Both the position numbers and the translations under genes were made by a program. Under the pieces are notes generated by a model. It ran no database searches and was not told the DNA's origin. It worked only from the letters and a program-made list of their open reading frames with translations. A stretch of 6,863 nt of DNA from positions 1 to 6,863 of the forward strand of contig DMZE01000201.1 of assembly GCA_003492055.1 (NCBI GenBank), in the 5' to 3' direction. The DNA is from Cellvibrionales bacterium. Lineage in GTDB: Bacteria; Pseudomonadota; Gammaproteobacteria; Pseudomonadales; UBA7434. Below, piece by piece: positions 1-6,658 of this stretch (the first letter of the stretch is position 1; every line of letters begins with the position of its first letter).

Positions 1-387
1 GTCGACACTTTATTAGATTGCCTTAACGCCTATGCCGATATGGTGCCAGCGATTACTGCAAAAACAGATAATATGCGCGACGCTGCGGGCAAAGGTTTTT
101 CAACAGCAACCGACCTTGCCGATTACTTAGTGCGTAAGGGTATTGCGTTTAGGGACTCACATGAAATTGTGGGTAACGCCGTGGCTAAATGCATTGACCT
201 TAATTGCGATTTAAGTGAGCTATCATTAGAGACATTAAAAACGTTTAGTGATGTGATTGATAAAGATGTGTTTGCAATTTTGACATTAGAAGGTTCCGTT
301 GCCAGCCGTAATCATATTGGCGGCACTGCACCTGAACAAGTCAAGCAGGCTGCCGCTAAAGCCGGCAATGCAATTAAACAACGATAA
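1..387 (+). CDS. argH: Argininosuccinate lyase, C-terminal part (5' end outside window)
   Basis: The reading frame is open from base 1 and gives the last 128 residues of argininosuccinate lyase, the final enzyme of arginine biosynthesis, which splits argininosuccinate into arginine and fumarate in the cytosol. The stretch [20 protein letters not shown], followed by IVGNAV, is the typical C-terminal helical domain of ArgH; the family continues with a 'FS.VIDKDVF.ILTLE'-type segment and a GG-containing end, both seen here ([16 protein letters not shown], then [10 protein letters not shown]). The catalytic serine loop lies upstream of the window and cannot be judged. The apparent ATG at 40 is internal, because homology continues before it ([15 protein letters not shown]). 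The lptM start follows after 9 nt, and the ribosome-binding site of lptM overlaps the argH stop codon, so the two are probably co-transcribed. Identity is secure; completeness is unknown. Confidence 0.93.
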   Translation, partial: VDTLLDCLNAYADMVPAITAKTDNMRDAAGKGFSTATDLADYLVRKGIAFRDSHEIVGNAVAKCIDLNCDLSELSLETLKTFSDVIDKDVFAILTLEGSVASRNHIGGTAPEQVKQAAAKAGNAIKQR

Positions 388-396
388 GGTATTAAC

Positions 397-579
397 ATGC
401 GAAGCATCACTCCGTTTATACTTTTTTTATCGCTATCGGCTATTAGCGTATGCATAACTGCCTGCGGTCAAAAAGGGGCACTCTATTTGCCGCAAGATAA
501 TCAGGCTGGCGATGGTGTTGTAGAGACTGCTATAAAAACTGTTACAGAAACTGCTAACAAAACAGAAGTCACTGAATAA
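397..579 (+). CDS. lptM: LptM (YifL-type) small outer-membrane lipoprotein
   Basis: This 60-residue lipoprotein has a basic start (MRS), a hydrophobic stretch at about 6-20, and a lipobox ending I20-T21-A22-C23, so Cys23 should be lipidated after cleavage by signal peptidase II. Directly after the cysteine comes GQKGALYLP, the hallmark of the LptM/YifL/LppL family (usual form CGQKGPLYLP). In E. coli LptM binds the LptD-LptE translocon and helps LptD acquire its correct disulfides during LPS export. The rest (about 33-60) is polar, rich in Thr, Glu, Lys and Val, and probably disordered; this tail is not conserved in the family. Position directly before lysA matches lppL-lysA in Pseudomonas. 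An AAGG at 386-389 lies 7 nt before the ATG and supports this start. Family assignment is firm; function is by homology. Confidence 0.9.
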   Translation: MRSITPFILFLSLSAISVCITACGQKGALYLPQDNQAGDGVVETAIKTVTETANKTEVTE

Positions 580-622
580 CGATTAACTTATATAGATTAG
601 ATCGCAGGAATACGCTTAACCC

Positions 623-1891
623 ATGTCAGAATTTTATTATCAAAATAACCAGCTAATGGCTGAGCAACTGTCACTAGCCTCTATTGTCGAGCAAGTTGGC
701 ACGCCTACCTATGTCTACTCAAAAAAAGCGTTAGAAACTCACTACCTCGCTTATCGTGACGCCTTAGATGCTGACACTTCAAGTGCCGAAAAAAAGGGTG
801 AGCATTTAGTTTGCTATGCAGTTAAAGCCAATTCCAACTTAGGCGTGCTAAGCGTACTGGCTAAACTCGGTAGCGGTTTTGATATTGTTTCTGTCGGCGA
901 ACTCGAGCGAGTATTATTGGCCGGTGGCGATCCTGCAAAAGTCGTTTTTTCTGGCGTAGCTAAAAAATCGCATGAAATTACGCGCGCGCTAGAAGTGGGG
1001 GTTCATTGTTTTAATATTGAATCTGAAACCGAACTTGAACGCATTGCCTCTATTGCAGACGAGCTTGGCGTTGTTGCCTCTATTTCATTACGCGTTAACC
1101 CTGATGTCGACGCGCAAACCCATCCCTATATTTCAACCGGATTAAAAGAAAATAAATTCGGCATTGATATTGATGAAGCGCCACGGGTTTATCAGCGCGC
1201 TCACGCACTGCCTTCCATAAATGTTATTGGTATCGATTGCCATATTGGTTCGCAGCTTACTTCACTGGCGCCGTTTAATGACGCATTGAAACGCGTGCTC
1301 GAGTTAGTTGACCATTTAGCAGAAGCGGGTATTACCTTATCGCATATTGATGTCGGTGGCGGCCTTGGTGTGTGCTATCAAGATGAACAACCACCTTCAC
1401 CCGCTGACTATGTTGCCACCTTGCTTAAAACCTTAGCTGGGCGCACACAATCATTAGTGATGGAACCTGGTCGATCAATTGCTGCCAACGCCGGTGTATT
1501 ATTAACGCGTGTTGATACCATTAAACATAACGAAGAAAAACGTTTCGCTATTGTTGATGCCGCCATGAACGATATGATTCGTCCTGCGCTTTATAATGCA
1601 TGGATGGATATTTTGCCACTCACTGAAAAAACCGATCGCCCAGAGTTTACTTATGATGTCGTGGGCCCTGTTTGTGAAACCGGTGACTTTCTTGGCAAGG
1701 ATCGATTACTGGCGATTGCCGAACAAGATTTACTCTGTCTTTGCTCGGCTGGCGCTTACGGTTTTGTTATGGCATCTAACTATAACAGTCGTGGACGCGC
1801 CGCTGAAATTATGGTCGATGGCGAAGCATTTCATATTGTGCGCGAACGCGAAACGATTGAAGATTTAGTGCGCGGTGAAAAAACAATTTAG
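623..1891 (+). CDS. lysA: Diaminopimelate decarboxylase
   Basis: LysA is the PLP enzyme that converts meso-diaminopimelate to L-lysine and CO2, the last step of the DAP pathway. The 422-residue length fits the family. The N-terminal alanine-racemase-like barrel carries YAVKAN, with Lys68 as the expected PLP Schiff-base lysine, then HIGSQ at 207-211, the phosphate-binding GGGLG at 245-249 and EPGRS at 281-285. The C-terminal beta domain carries CETGD at 351-355, whose Cys351 is the active-site cysteine donated across the dimer, and the SAGAYG...SNYNSR segment at 375-390. No catalytic residue is missing. A purine-rich AGGA at 606-609 lies 13 nt before the ATG, rather far, so initiation may be modest. 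It lies 43 nt after lptM and 75 nt before dapF, which suggests one operon. An overlapping open frame at 1596-1868 is a shadow. Confidence 0.97.
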   Translation: MSEFYYQNNQLMAEQLSLASIVEQVGTPTYVYSKKALETHYLAYRDALDADTSSAEKKGEHLVCYAVKANSNLGVLSVLAKLGSGFDIVSVGELERVLLAGGDPAKVVFSGVAKKSHEITRALEVGVHCFNIESETELERIASIADELGVVASISLRVNPDVDAQTHPYISTGLKENKFGIDIDEAPRVYQRAHALPSINVIGIDCHIGSQLTSLAPFNDALKRVLELVDHLAEAGITLSHIDVGGGLGVCYQDEQPPSPADYVATLLKTLAGRTQSLVMEPGRSIAANAGVLLTRVDTIKHNEEKRFAIVDAAMNDMIRPALYNAWMDILPLTEKTDRPEFTYDVVGPVCETGDFLGKDRLLAIAEQDLLCLCSAGAYGFVMASNYNSRGRAAEIMVDGEAFHIVRERETIEDLVRGEKTI

Positions 1892-1966
1892 TTTATATTT
1901 TAAATTTAATTTTCACTCGATCATTTCAAAAATACATCAATCTAGATAGCTGAGTAGGTTTTATTT

Positions 1967-2815
1967 ATGCAATTGCGATTTACCAAAATGCACGGACTTG
2001 GCAATGACTTTGTGGTGATTGATTTGCTATCGCAAAACGCTCAACTCAGCGCTGACCATATTCGCCATATTGCTAACCGGCATTTAGGTATTGGCTGCGA
2101 TCAAGTATTACTGGTAGAGCCACCCACCACTACAGACACCGACTTTCATTACCGCATCTATAATTGTGATGGCACTGAAGTAGAACAATGTGGCAATGGC
2201 GCCCGTTGTTTTGGAAAATTTGTCACCGATAAAAAACTCACTGGCAAACGGCAGTTAAAAGTTTCAACCAATACCGGCCTCATTAATATTGATGTTGTCG
2301 ATAACAATACCTTTAGGGTCGATATGGGCGTACCCAATTTTGATCCTGCGTCGCTACCTTTTACGCCAGACCTAGCGCTTGCCAATGACACGCAGACGAA
2401 CACCTATACGATTAATCATACACAAGGCAGCAGTGACATTAGCATAGCCTCTATGGGCAATCCGCATGCAGTGCTGGTGGTAGATAATATTGATACCGCA
2501 GACGTTGCCGGTCTAGGTAAAGTGTTAGAGTGTCACAGCCAATTTCCCAACAATGTGAATGTTGGCTTTATGCAAATTATTTCTCGCAACCGCGTTAAAT
2601 TGCGCGTGTTCGAGCGAGGCGTTGGAGAAACACAGGCTTGCGGCAGCGGAGCTTGCGCCGCCGTGGCAACAGGTATCAATAACGGTTTACTTGACGCCGG
2701 AGTGGATGTAGAACTTATTGGTGGTCAATTAAATATTCAATGGTCAGGTGGCAATACACCGCTTATTATGACCGGTAGTGCGACGAAAGTATTCGACGGG
2801 AAAATGACATTATGA
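1967..2815 (+). CDS. dapF: Diaminopimelate epimerase
   Basis: DapF interconverts LL- and meso-diaminopimelate without a cofactor, feeding both peptidoglycan synthesis and LysA. The 282-residue protein shows the two-fold architecture of the family: FTKMHGLGNDFVVID at the start, the first catalytic cysteine Cys75 in EQCGNGARC, and the second, Cys225, in ETQACGSGACAA. Asn12, Asn66 of YNCDG and Glu216-Arg217 of ERGVGET are the expected substrate-binding positions. GNPHAVLVV at 164-172 marks the start of the second half. The start is fixed by the conserved N terminus and by an AGG at 1956-1958, 8 nt upstream. Its stop overlaps the DUF484 start by ATGA, implying translational coupling. The 75 nt before it are very AT-rich, but no convincing promoter was found there. 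Confidence 0.97.
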   Translation: MQLRFTKMHGLGNDFVVIDLLSQNAQLSADHIRHIANRHLGIGCDQVLLVEPPTTTDTDFHYRIYNCDGTEVEQCGNGARCFGKFVTDKKLTGKRQLKVSTNTGLINIDVVDNNTFRVDMGVPNFDPASLPFTPDLALANDTQTNTYTINHTQGSSDISIASMGNPHAVLVVDNIDTADVAGLGKVLECHSQFPNNVNVGFMQIISRNRVKLRVFERGVGETQACGSGACAAVATGINNGLLDAGVDVELIGGQLNIQWSGGNTPLIMTGSATKVFDGKMTL

Positions 2816-3555
2816 GCTCAGCCACAATCAGTAATGAAAAAAATAATTCGCAAACTGACAATGCTAACCCAGTATTGTCAGACGAAACGGTTGCTAATTT
2901 TTTGACTAACAACCCCGATTTTTTTCACCGCAACCCAACCATTTTATCGGAAATGTCGTTACCTCATCAAAGTGGTAATGCCACCTCTTTAATTGAACGC
3001 CAAGTAGCCATACTCAGAGAGCGAGGCATACAAACGCGACACAAGTTGGGCGAACTGATTGAAGCCGCTAAAGAAAATGATAACTTACTCAATACGACTC
3101 AATCATTAGTGATTGATCTCATTAATGCCGACTCACTTAATAGCATTTTCACGCTAATGCAGGCAGAGCTTCACAAAAAATTTGCTATAGAGTCAGCCAG
3201 TGTCACGTTAATTACTGACGCGGCAACACAGCAACAATATTCCATAGACGCTGATTTTTTCCAAAATATCGATGATGCTGAGCAAACAATTTCAGGTATC
3301 GTCAATAATAATCAATCGCTGTGTGGCAGCTTAAGAGAAACTGAAGCCGCCTTTATTTTTAGCGACACAAAATACGCTGTAGGTTCGGCCGCTATTGCTA
3401 GCAACACCATCAAACGTAGCACTGGCTCTGACATTGTCGTTATGCTGGCTGTCGCGCATCACAGTGCCGACCATTATAATAGCGACACTGGCACACTGTT
3501 TCTCGACTACCTTTGCGACATACTCACTGCCTTAGTTAAACGACAGTTATCATGA
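2812..3555 (+). CDS. DUF484 family protein (YigA-like, GAF-like fold expected)
   Basis: This 247-residue cytosolic protein belongs to the DUF484 family that lies between dapF and xerC in many gammaproteobacteria (yigA in E. coli). The family signature is near the N terminus: VANFLTNNPDFFHRNPTIL (27-45), then LPHQSG (50-55), SLIERQVAILRER (59-71) and a long helix to about residue 103, likely a coiled coil. The region from about 105 to 247 fits the GAF-like domain of the family, with CGSL (171-174), YAVGSAAIA (188-196) and DTGTLFLDYL (225-234). The first 20 residues are polar and not conserved. No biochemical function is established; the conserved location suggests a link to XerC or cell-wall supply, which is inference. 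It starts in a 4-nt ATGA overlap with dapF and lacks a good ribosome-binding site, so translation is probably coupled. Confidence 0.88.
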   Translation: MSSATISNEKNNSQTDNANPVLSDETVANFLTNNPDFFHRNPTILSEMSLPHQSGNATSLIERQVAILRERGIQTRHKLGELIEAAKENDNLLNTTQSLVIDLINADSLNSIFTLMQAELHKKFAIESASVTLITDAATQQQYSIDADFFQNIDDAEQTISGIVNNNQSLCGSLRETEAAFIFSDTKYAVGSAAIASNTIKRSTGSDIVVMLAVAHHSADHYNSDTGTLFLDYLCDILTALVKRQLS

Positions 3556-3571
3556 AAGCAGCCTTCGCGTC

Positions 3572-4684
3572 ATGCCTGACAATTCTTCGATAAGCGTATT
3601 GTCTTCTGACAAAGACTCGCTAAATAAGGCGGGCGCTTTATTTATTGACTATCTCACTTCAGTACGCCGCTTATCGCTACATACTATAGCCGCCTATAAG
3701 GCTGACCTTAATCACTTTTATCGGCATTGCGAATCTTCAGATCGTCAAACGCTTAGCAGCATTGATAGTGAATGGATTCGTCAGTACACCGCCAAATTGC
3801 ATCGCCAAGGCTTAGCGCCAAAATCCATTCAACGTAAGCTTTCATCTATTCGAAGTTTTTTTAATTTCACCAACCAGTATATGGAAGGCCATGCTTTATC
3901 GGTCGATCATAATCCTGCTGATGGCATTCGAGCGCCTAAAGCCAATAAAAAATTGCCTGTGACTATGGATGTCGATCAAGTAAAAGGCCTATTGGATAAT
4001 GCACTGATTAGACCGGCACAATCCGCCACTTCAAAGACAGCATCCGAAACCGACAGTAAACTTAGCATTCGTGACAAAGCGATAATGGAAACCTTTTATG
4101 CTGCCGGCTTAAGGCTAGCTGAGCTAGCCTCACTGAATATCCATGATATTGATCTAAGCCAGGCACAGTCGCTTATTACGGTTACTGGTAAAGGGAATAA
4201 GCAGCGTATCTTGCCGCTAGGCCAGGCCGCTATTAGCGCCATTCAGCATTGGCTTACTGAACGACCTACCATGGCGACTGCTGATGAACCCGCGTTATTT
4301 GTCAGCACACGTGGCACAAGACTTTCTCATCGTGCTATCCAACAGCGTCTTAAGGTTGCCACTCAGCATTTAGAATACCAACAGAACTTGCACCCCCATA
4401 TGCTTAGACATTCCTTTGCCAGTCATATGCTGGAGTCCAGCGGCGACTTACGAGCCGTGCAAGAATTGCTGGGGCATGCGAATTTATCGACCACTCAAAT
4501 CTATACACACTTAGACTTTCAGCACCTTGCCAGTGTTTATGATGACGCCCACCCTAAAGCTCAACGAACGGCAGAGCAAATACACGCAGACAATGAAGTC
4601 CGCGAAGCAGCAAGCCAGAACAATAATGACGATCCAAATAAAAGCGACAATGCAAAAAAAAGCGACAATGACCATGCCCATTAA
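3572..4684 (+). CDS. xerC: Tyrosine recombinase XerC, with C-terminal extension
   Basis: XerC works with XerD at dif near the terminus to resolve chromosome dimers before division. The N-terminal core-binding (SAM-like) domain spans about 20-115 (LSLHTIAAYKADLNHF; KLSSIRSFFNF), and the catalytic domain about 125-325. All six expected catalytic residues are visible: Arg181 (AAGLRLAEL), Lys207 (VTGKGNKQR), His276 and Arg279 (HPHMLRHSF), His302 (LLGHANLSTTQ) and nucleophile Tyr311 (IYTHLDF). FQHLASVYDDAHPKAQR is the usual XerC ending, which favours XerC over XerD. At 370 residues it is about 70 longer than E. coli XerC. Extra length lies at the N terminus, in a Ser/Thr-rich linker insertion at about 147-163, and in a polar tail at 332-370 with repeated KSDN. 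No good ribosome-binding site precedes the ATG, and no earlier in-frame start was found near it. The 3' end overlaps yigB. Confidence 0.94.
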   Translation: MPDNSSISVLSSDKDSLNKAGALFIDYLTSVRRLSLHTIAAYKADLNHFYRHCESSDRQTLSSIDSEWIRQYTAKLHRQGLAPKSIQRKLSSIRSFFNFTNQYMEGHALSVDHNPADGIRAPKANKKLPVTMDVDQVKGLLDNALIRPAQSATSKTASETDSKLSIRDKAIMETFYAAGLRLAELASLNIHDIDLSQAQSLITVTGKGNKQRILPLGQAAISAIQHWLTERPTMATADEPALFVSTRGTRLSHRAIQQRLKVATQHLEYQQNLHPHMLRHSFASHMLESSGDLRAVQELLGHANLSTTQIYTHLDFQHLASVYDDAHPKAQRTAEQIHADNEVREAASQNNNDDPNKSDNAKKSDNDHAH

Positions 4685-5441
4685 AGCCATTACTTTTGAT
4701 TTAGACGATACCTTATGGCCATTAAAGCCAACGTTAATGCATGCTGAACATGAAACCTATGAATGGCTTAAAATTAATGCAAAATCATTAACCAATCAAT
4801 TTAGCCTTGCGGCTCTGTCTGAGTTTCGTTTCACGTTGTTTAAAAATGATATTCGATTTAAAAATCAAATTAGCCAAGTACGAAAAGAGACGATTAAAGC
4901 CTTTGCGCTTCGCAGTAATTACTCAGAAAAAGAAGCCATAGAATTAGCAGAGCAAGCTTTTAACGTACACTATAAGTTAAGACAAAAAGTAAATTGCTAT
5001 GAAGGCGTTGAAGAATTACTGTCGTTGCTCAGTAAAAACCATTTACTAGGTACTATCAGCAATGGCAATGCGGATGTTAAGCAGACCTGCATAGGGCATC
5101 ATTTTTCTTTTGCGCTATCGGCAGAACATATTAATGCCAGCAAACCCGATGGGCTTATTTTCGATACTGCACTTAGCCGTATTGAAAGCCTAATGGGCCA
5201 AGCTTTAGATCCTTCTGAGGTTGCTCATGTAGGGGATGATTTTCTATGCGATATCGTAGGCGCAAAGCGCGCAAAATTTAAAGCCATATGGCTAGATGGT
5301 CATGAACATAAGCATAACTGCATAAAAAAGCATGAGTATCAAAAAGGGAAGGATGAAGATCAATCTGAGGGAATAGTGGCTGATGCAATTATCAGCCACA
5401 TAAAAGACTTGCCGACGGCGCTAACAAGTCTTAAAAGCTAA
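4668..5441 (+). CDS. yigB: YigB-type HAD-superfamily phosphatase
   Basis: This HAD subfamily I hydrolase sits at the usual YigB place after xerC. From this start it has 257 residues. Motif I is FDLDDTLWPL, with nucleophile Asp11 and acid/base Asp13. Motif II is Ser131 in GTISNGN, motif III is Lys159 in SKPDGLIF, and motif IV is HVGDDFLCDI, with Asp190, Asp191 and Asp195 for Mg2+. The helical cap lies between about 20 and 105. E. coli YigB is a phosphatase able to act on 5-amino-6-(5-phosphoribitylamino)uracil and FMN in flavin metabolism, so a similar role is likely but unproven. The frame is open back to 4527, but conserved homology starts at PIKAITFDLDD, so ATG 4668 or 4674 is preferred; ATG 4650 is less likely. 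None has a clear ribosome-binding site, so coupling to xerC (17-nt overlap) is inferred. The end (about 211-235, rich in His and Lys) is divergent. Confidence 0.87.
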   Translation: MTMPIKAITFDLDDTLWPLKPTLMHAEHETYEWLKINAKSLTNQFSLAALSEFRFTLFKNDIRFKNQISQVRKETIKAFALRSNYSEKEAIELAEQAFNVHYKLRQKVNCYEGVEELLSLLSKNHLLGTISNGNADVKQTCIGHHFSFALSAEHINASKPDGLIFDTALSRIESLMGQALDPSEVAHVGDDFLCDIVGAKRAKFKAIWLDGHEHKHNCIKKHEYQKGKDEDQSEGIVADAIISHIKDLPTALTSLKS

Positions 5442-5457
5442 ACAAATTATTTAGCTT
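5435..5457. terminator. Weak AT-rich hairpin between convergent yigB and sutA-like genes
   Basis: An 8-bp perfect inverted repeat, AAGCTAAA at 5435-5442 and TTTAGCTT at 5450-5457, encloses a 7-nt loop and includes the yigB stop codon. On the - strand the stem runs into TTTTAA, giving a short U-tract after the sutA-like gene. On the + strand there is no U-run after the stem, only TAATTAAATA. It may act as a shared, mainly leftward terminator, but the stem has only two G:C pairs. Confidence 0.4.
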
Positions 5458-5459
5458 AA

Positions 5460-5732
5460 TTAAATAGGTCGACTGCCGTAATTACTTTCTGGCTTACGTG
5501 GTGGATCACCCATTACGTTTGCCGCGACATTACTGATTTTTCCGCCACCGTTCAAAAACTTTGCGACTTCATCATCTAATACAGAACGAACACGTTCACG
5601 ACTCGCGGTGTTGCGTGTTTCAGCCACTTCATCTTTAGAGCCAATAAAAGAAAGATCAACCGCTGCTGCTGTATCTTTTTTAGCATTAGCTGATTGCGCT
5701 TTAGTTGCTTTTTTTACATCTGATTTTTTCAC
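5460..5732 (-). CDS. sutA: SutA-family RNA-polymerase-binding regulator (small protein)
   Basis: From GTG 5732 this gives 90 residues. The C-terminal half, VLDDEVAKFLNGGGKISNVA (51-70) followed by ANVMGDPPRKPESNYGSRPI (71-90), resembles from memory the C-terminal region of Pseudomonas aeruginosa SutA, which ends in PP-basic-KP-x-S-x-YGSRPI. SutA is a small, largely disordered protein that binds RNA polymerase and raises transcription of ribosomal and other maintenance genes during slow growth. The location near glnK agrees with Pseudomonas. A helix is likely at about 44-60; the rest is probably disordered. Residues 1-24 are rich in Lys and Ala (KKSDVKKATKAQ), unlike the acidic tail of the Pseudomonas protein. 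GTG 5732 is chosen because GAGAG lies 7 nt upstream; a longer version from GTG 5771 (103 residues) has no ribosome-binding site. The family call is likely; the function is by homology. Confidence 0.72.
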   Translation of the reverse strand: MKKSDVKKATKAQSANAKKDTAAAVDLSFIGSKDEVAETRNTASRERVRSVLDDEVAKFLNGGGKISNVAANVMGDPPRKPESNYGSRPI

Positions 5733-5737
5733 GGTAA

Positions 5738-5755
5738 TACTCTCGTTACTCTCGT
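5738..5755 (-). promoter_or_regulatory. Duplicated Shine-Dalgarno region of the sutA-like gene
   Basis: Two perfect tandem copies of a 9-bp unit (read on the - strand, ACGAGAGTA) occupy 5747-5755 and 5738-5746. Each contains GAGAG, which can pair with the anti-Shine-Dalgarno of 16S rRNA. The proximal copy (5740-5744) lies 7 nt before GTG 5732, a normal spacing, and this decides the chosen start. If translation began at GTG 5771 instead, the repeat would encode NESNES. Confidence 0.6.
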
Positions 5756-5771
5756 TTACACAAAAAAACAC

Positions 5772-6086
5772 ACTATGTCTGGCATCGCCGACATTTCAAG
5801 TAAGTATATTTATAGCTAAGATTAGCGAAAGCGCCATTGTTATTTTGCTAAAACAGCGGTCATTCATAAGGATTGTTCTCGAACCAGCTCCAGACCACTA
5901 GATGTAGTAGCTGTCTCTTTTGGCGAGCACTAAAAGCAAAACGGCATTATTTCTCATGGTTTTTTTATTGAAGGATTAGCGTATTTAGAGTGACCGGCCT
6001 GTATGCCTGAAAAGTCGTTGTTGCACACCATAATTCGGAATAGCTACGAGACAATCTAACCATTGTTTTTAGTTTTATATAGGGGG
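5772..6086. other. Intergenic region between glnK terminator and sutA-like gene; no gene seen
   Basis: About 315 nt with no convincing coding sequence. A + strand open frame entering from 5608 is a shadow of the sutA-like gene and lacks its own initiation signals. I looked for remains of amtB, which lies in this neighbourhood in Pseudomonas, and recognised none in partial - strand reading. A 23-codon - strand frame at 5796-5867 encodes a short hydrophobic peptide but is weakly supported. The region probably carries the promoter of the sutA-like gene. Confidence 0.6.
5803..5830 (-). promoter_or_regulatory. Candidate sigma70 promoter for the sutA-like gene
   Basis: On the - strand, TATACT at 5808-5803 is a good -10 match (5 of 6), preceded after 16 nt by a weak -35, TTTCGC, at 5830-5825. 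Transcription would start near 5796 and leave a leader of about 60 nt before GTG 5732. An overlapping TATAAA (5814-5809) is an alternative -10. The location fits, but the -35 is poor. Confidence 0.3.
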
Positions 6087-6113
6087 AAAAAAGGCCGCTA
6101 ATGCGGCCTTTTT
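6087..6113 (-). terminator. Rho-independent terminator of glnK
   Basis: A perfect 6-bp G:C stem, GGCCGC at 6093-6098 and GCGGCC at 6103-6108, surrounds a TAAT loop and is flanked by A6 on the left and T5 on the right. Read on the - strand it ends in TTTTTT, a strong intrinsic terminator 23 nt after the glnK stop codon. The symmetric flanks could also stop + strand transcription coming from yigB. It separates glnK from the sutA-like gene. Confidence 0.9.
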
Positions 6114-6135
6114 AACTACCAAAGATATTGAGTTG

Positions 6136-6528
<393 letters not shown>

Positions 6529-6530
6529 CT

Positions 6531-6559
6531 AAGGTACTGTTTCAGTGGAAAAATGGCAA
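6531..6559 (-). promoter_or_regulatory. Candidate sigma70 promoter of glnK
   Basis: On the - strand, TTGCCA (6559-6554, 5 of 6 to the -35 consensus) is followed after 17 nt by TACCTT (6536-6531, 3 of 6 to the -10). Transcription would start near 6524, giving a leader of about 50 nt. A second -10-like TAAAAT lies at 6500-6495 but has no matching -35. I found no GG-N10-GC sigma54 element facing glnK in this window, unlike the NtrC/RpoN-controlled glnK genes known in other Proteobacteria. Confidence 0.35.
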
Positions 6560-6638
6560 GTAATCTGGGCGTGGAAGTGCTGAATTTAGCGGATGTTTGC
6601 TCTGTAATGCTGGTTTTTTAGTCTTTTTAATGGATCGT

Positions 6639-6658
6639 CATTTTTGTGCACAAAAATG
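6639..6658. repeat. Perfect 20-bp palindrome upstream of glnK (operator-like)
   Basis: The half-site CATTTTTGTG (6639-6648) is followed immediately by its exact reverse complement CACAAAAATG (6649-6658). The central GTGCAC is flanked by T5 and A5 tracts. A gapless palindrome of this length with A/T tracts is typical of dimeric regulator sites rather than of terminators, since a hairpin would need to open the TGCA centre. It lies about 165 bp upstream of glnK. Confidence 0.6.

Noticed and set aside
1596..1868. 90-codon + strand frame inside lysA
   Set aside because: Lies wholly within lysA in another frame, with no ribosome-binding site and no family resemblance; lysA motifs in this stretch (CETGD, GAYGFVMASNYNSR) are clear.
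2158..2403. 81-codon - strand frame inside dapF
   Set aside because: Antisense to the dapF region that carries the Cys75 motif; composition looks like a shadow and nothing supports initiation.
4527..4667. 47-residue N-terminal extension of the HAD phosphatase
   Set aside because: This part overlaps xerC in another frame, is Lys/Gln-rich, and precedes the conserved start of the HAD fold; the true start is more likely 4668 or 4674.
5870..5895. GGTTCGAG on the - strand, resembling a tRNA T-loop
   Set aside because: The flanking bases do not form a 5-bp T-stem, and no acceptor or anticodon arm could be found around it.
5608..5901. 97-codon + strand frame opposite the sutA-like gene
   Set aside because: Mostly antisense to a recognisable protein, with a cysteine/phenylalanine-rich translation and no ribosome-binding site.
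6566..6580. Sigma54-like TGG-N11-GC element on the + strand
   Set aside because: It has GG-N10-GC spacing, but the bases around it match the consensus only in part, and it faces away from glnK towards no gene visible in the window.
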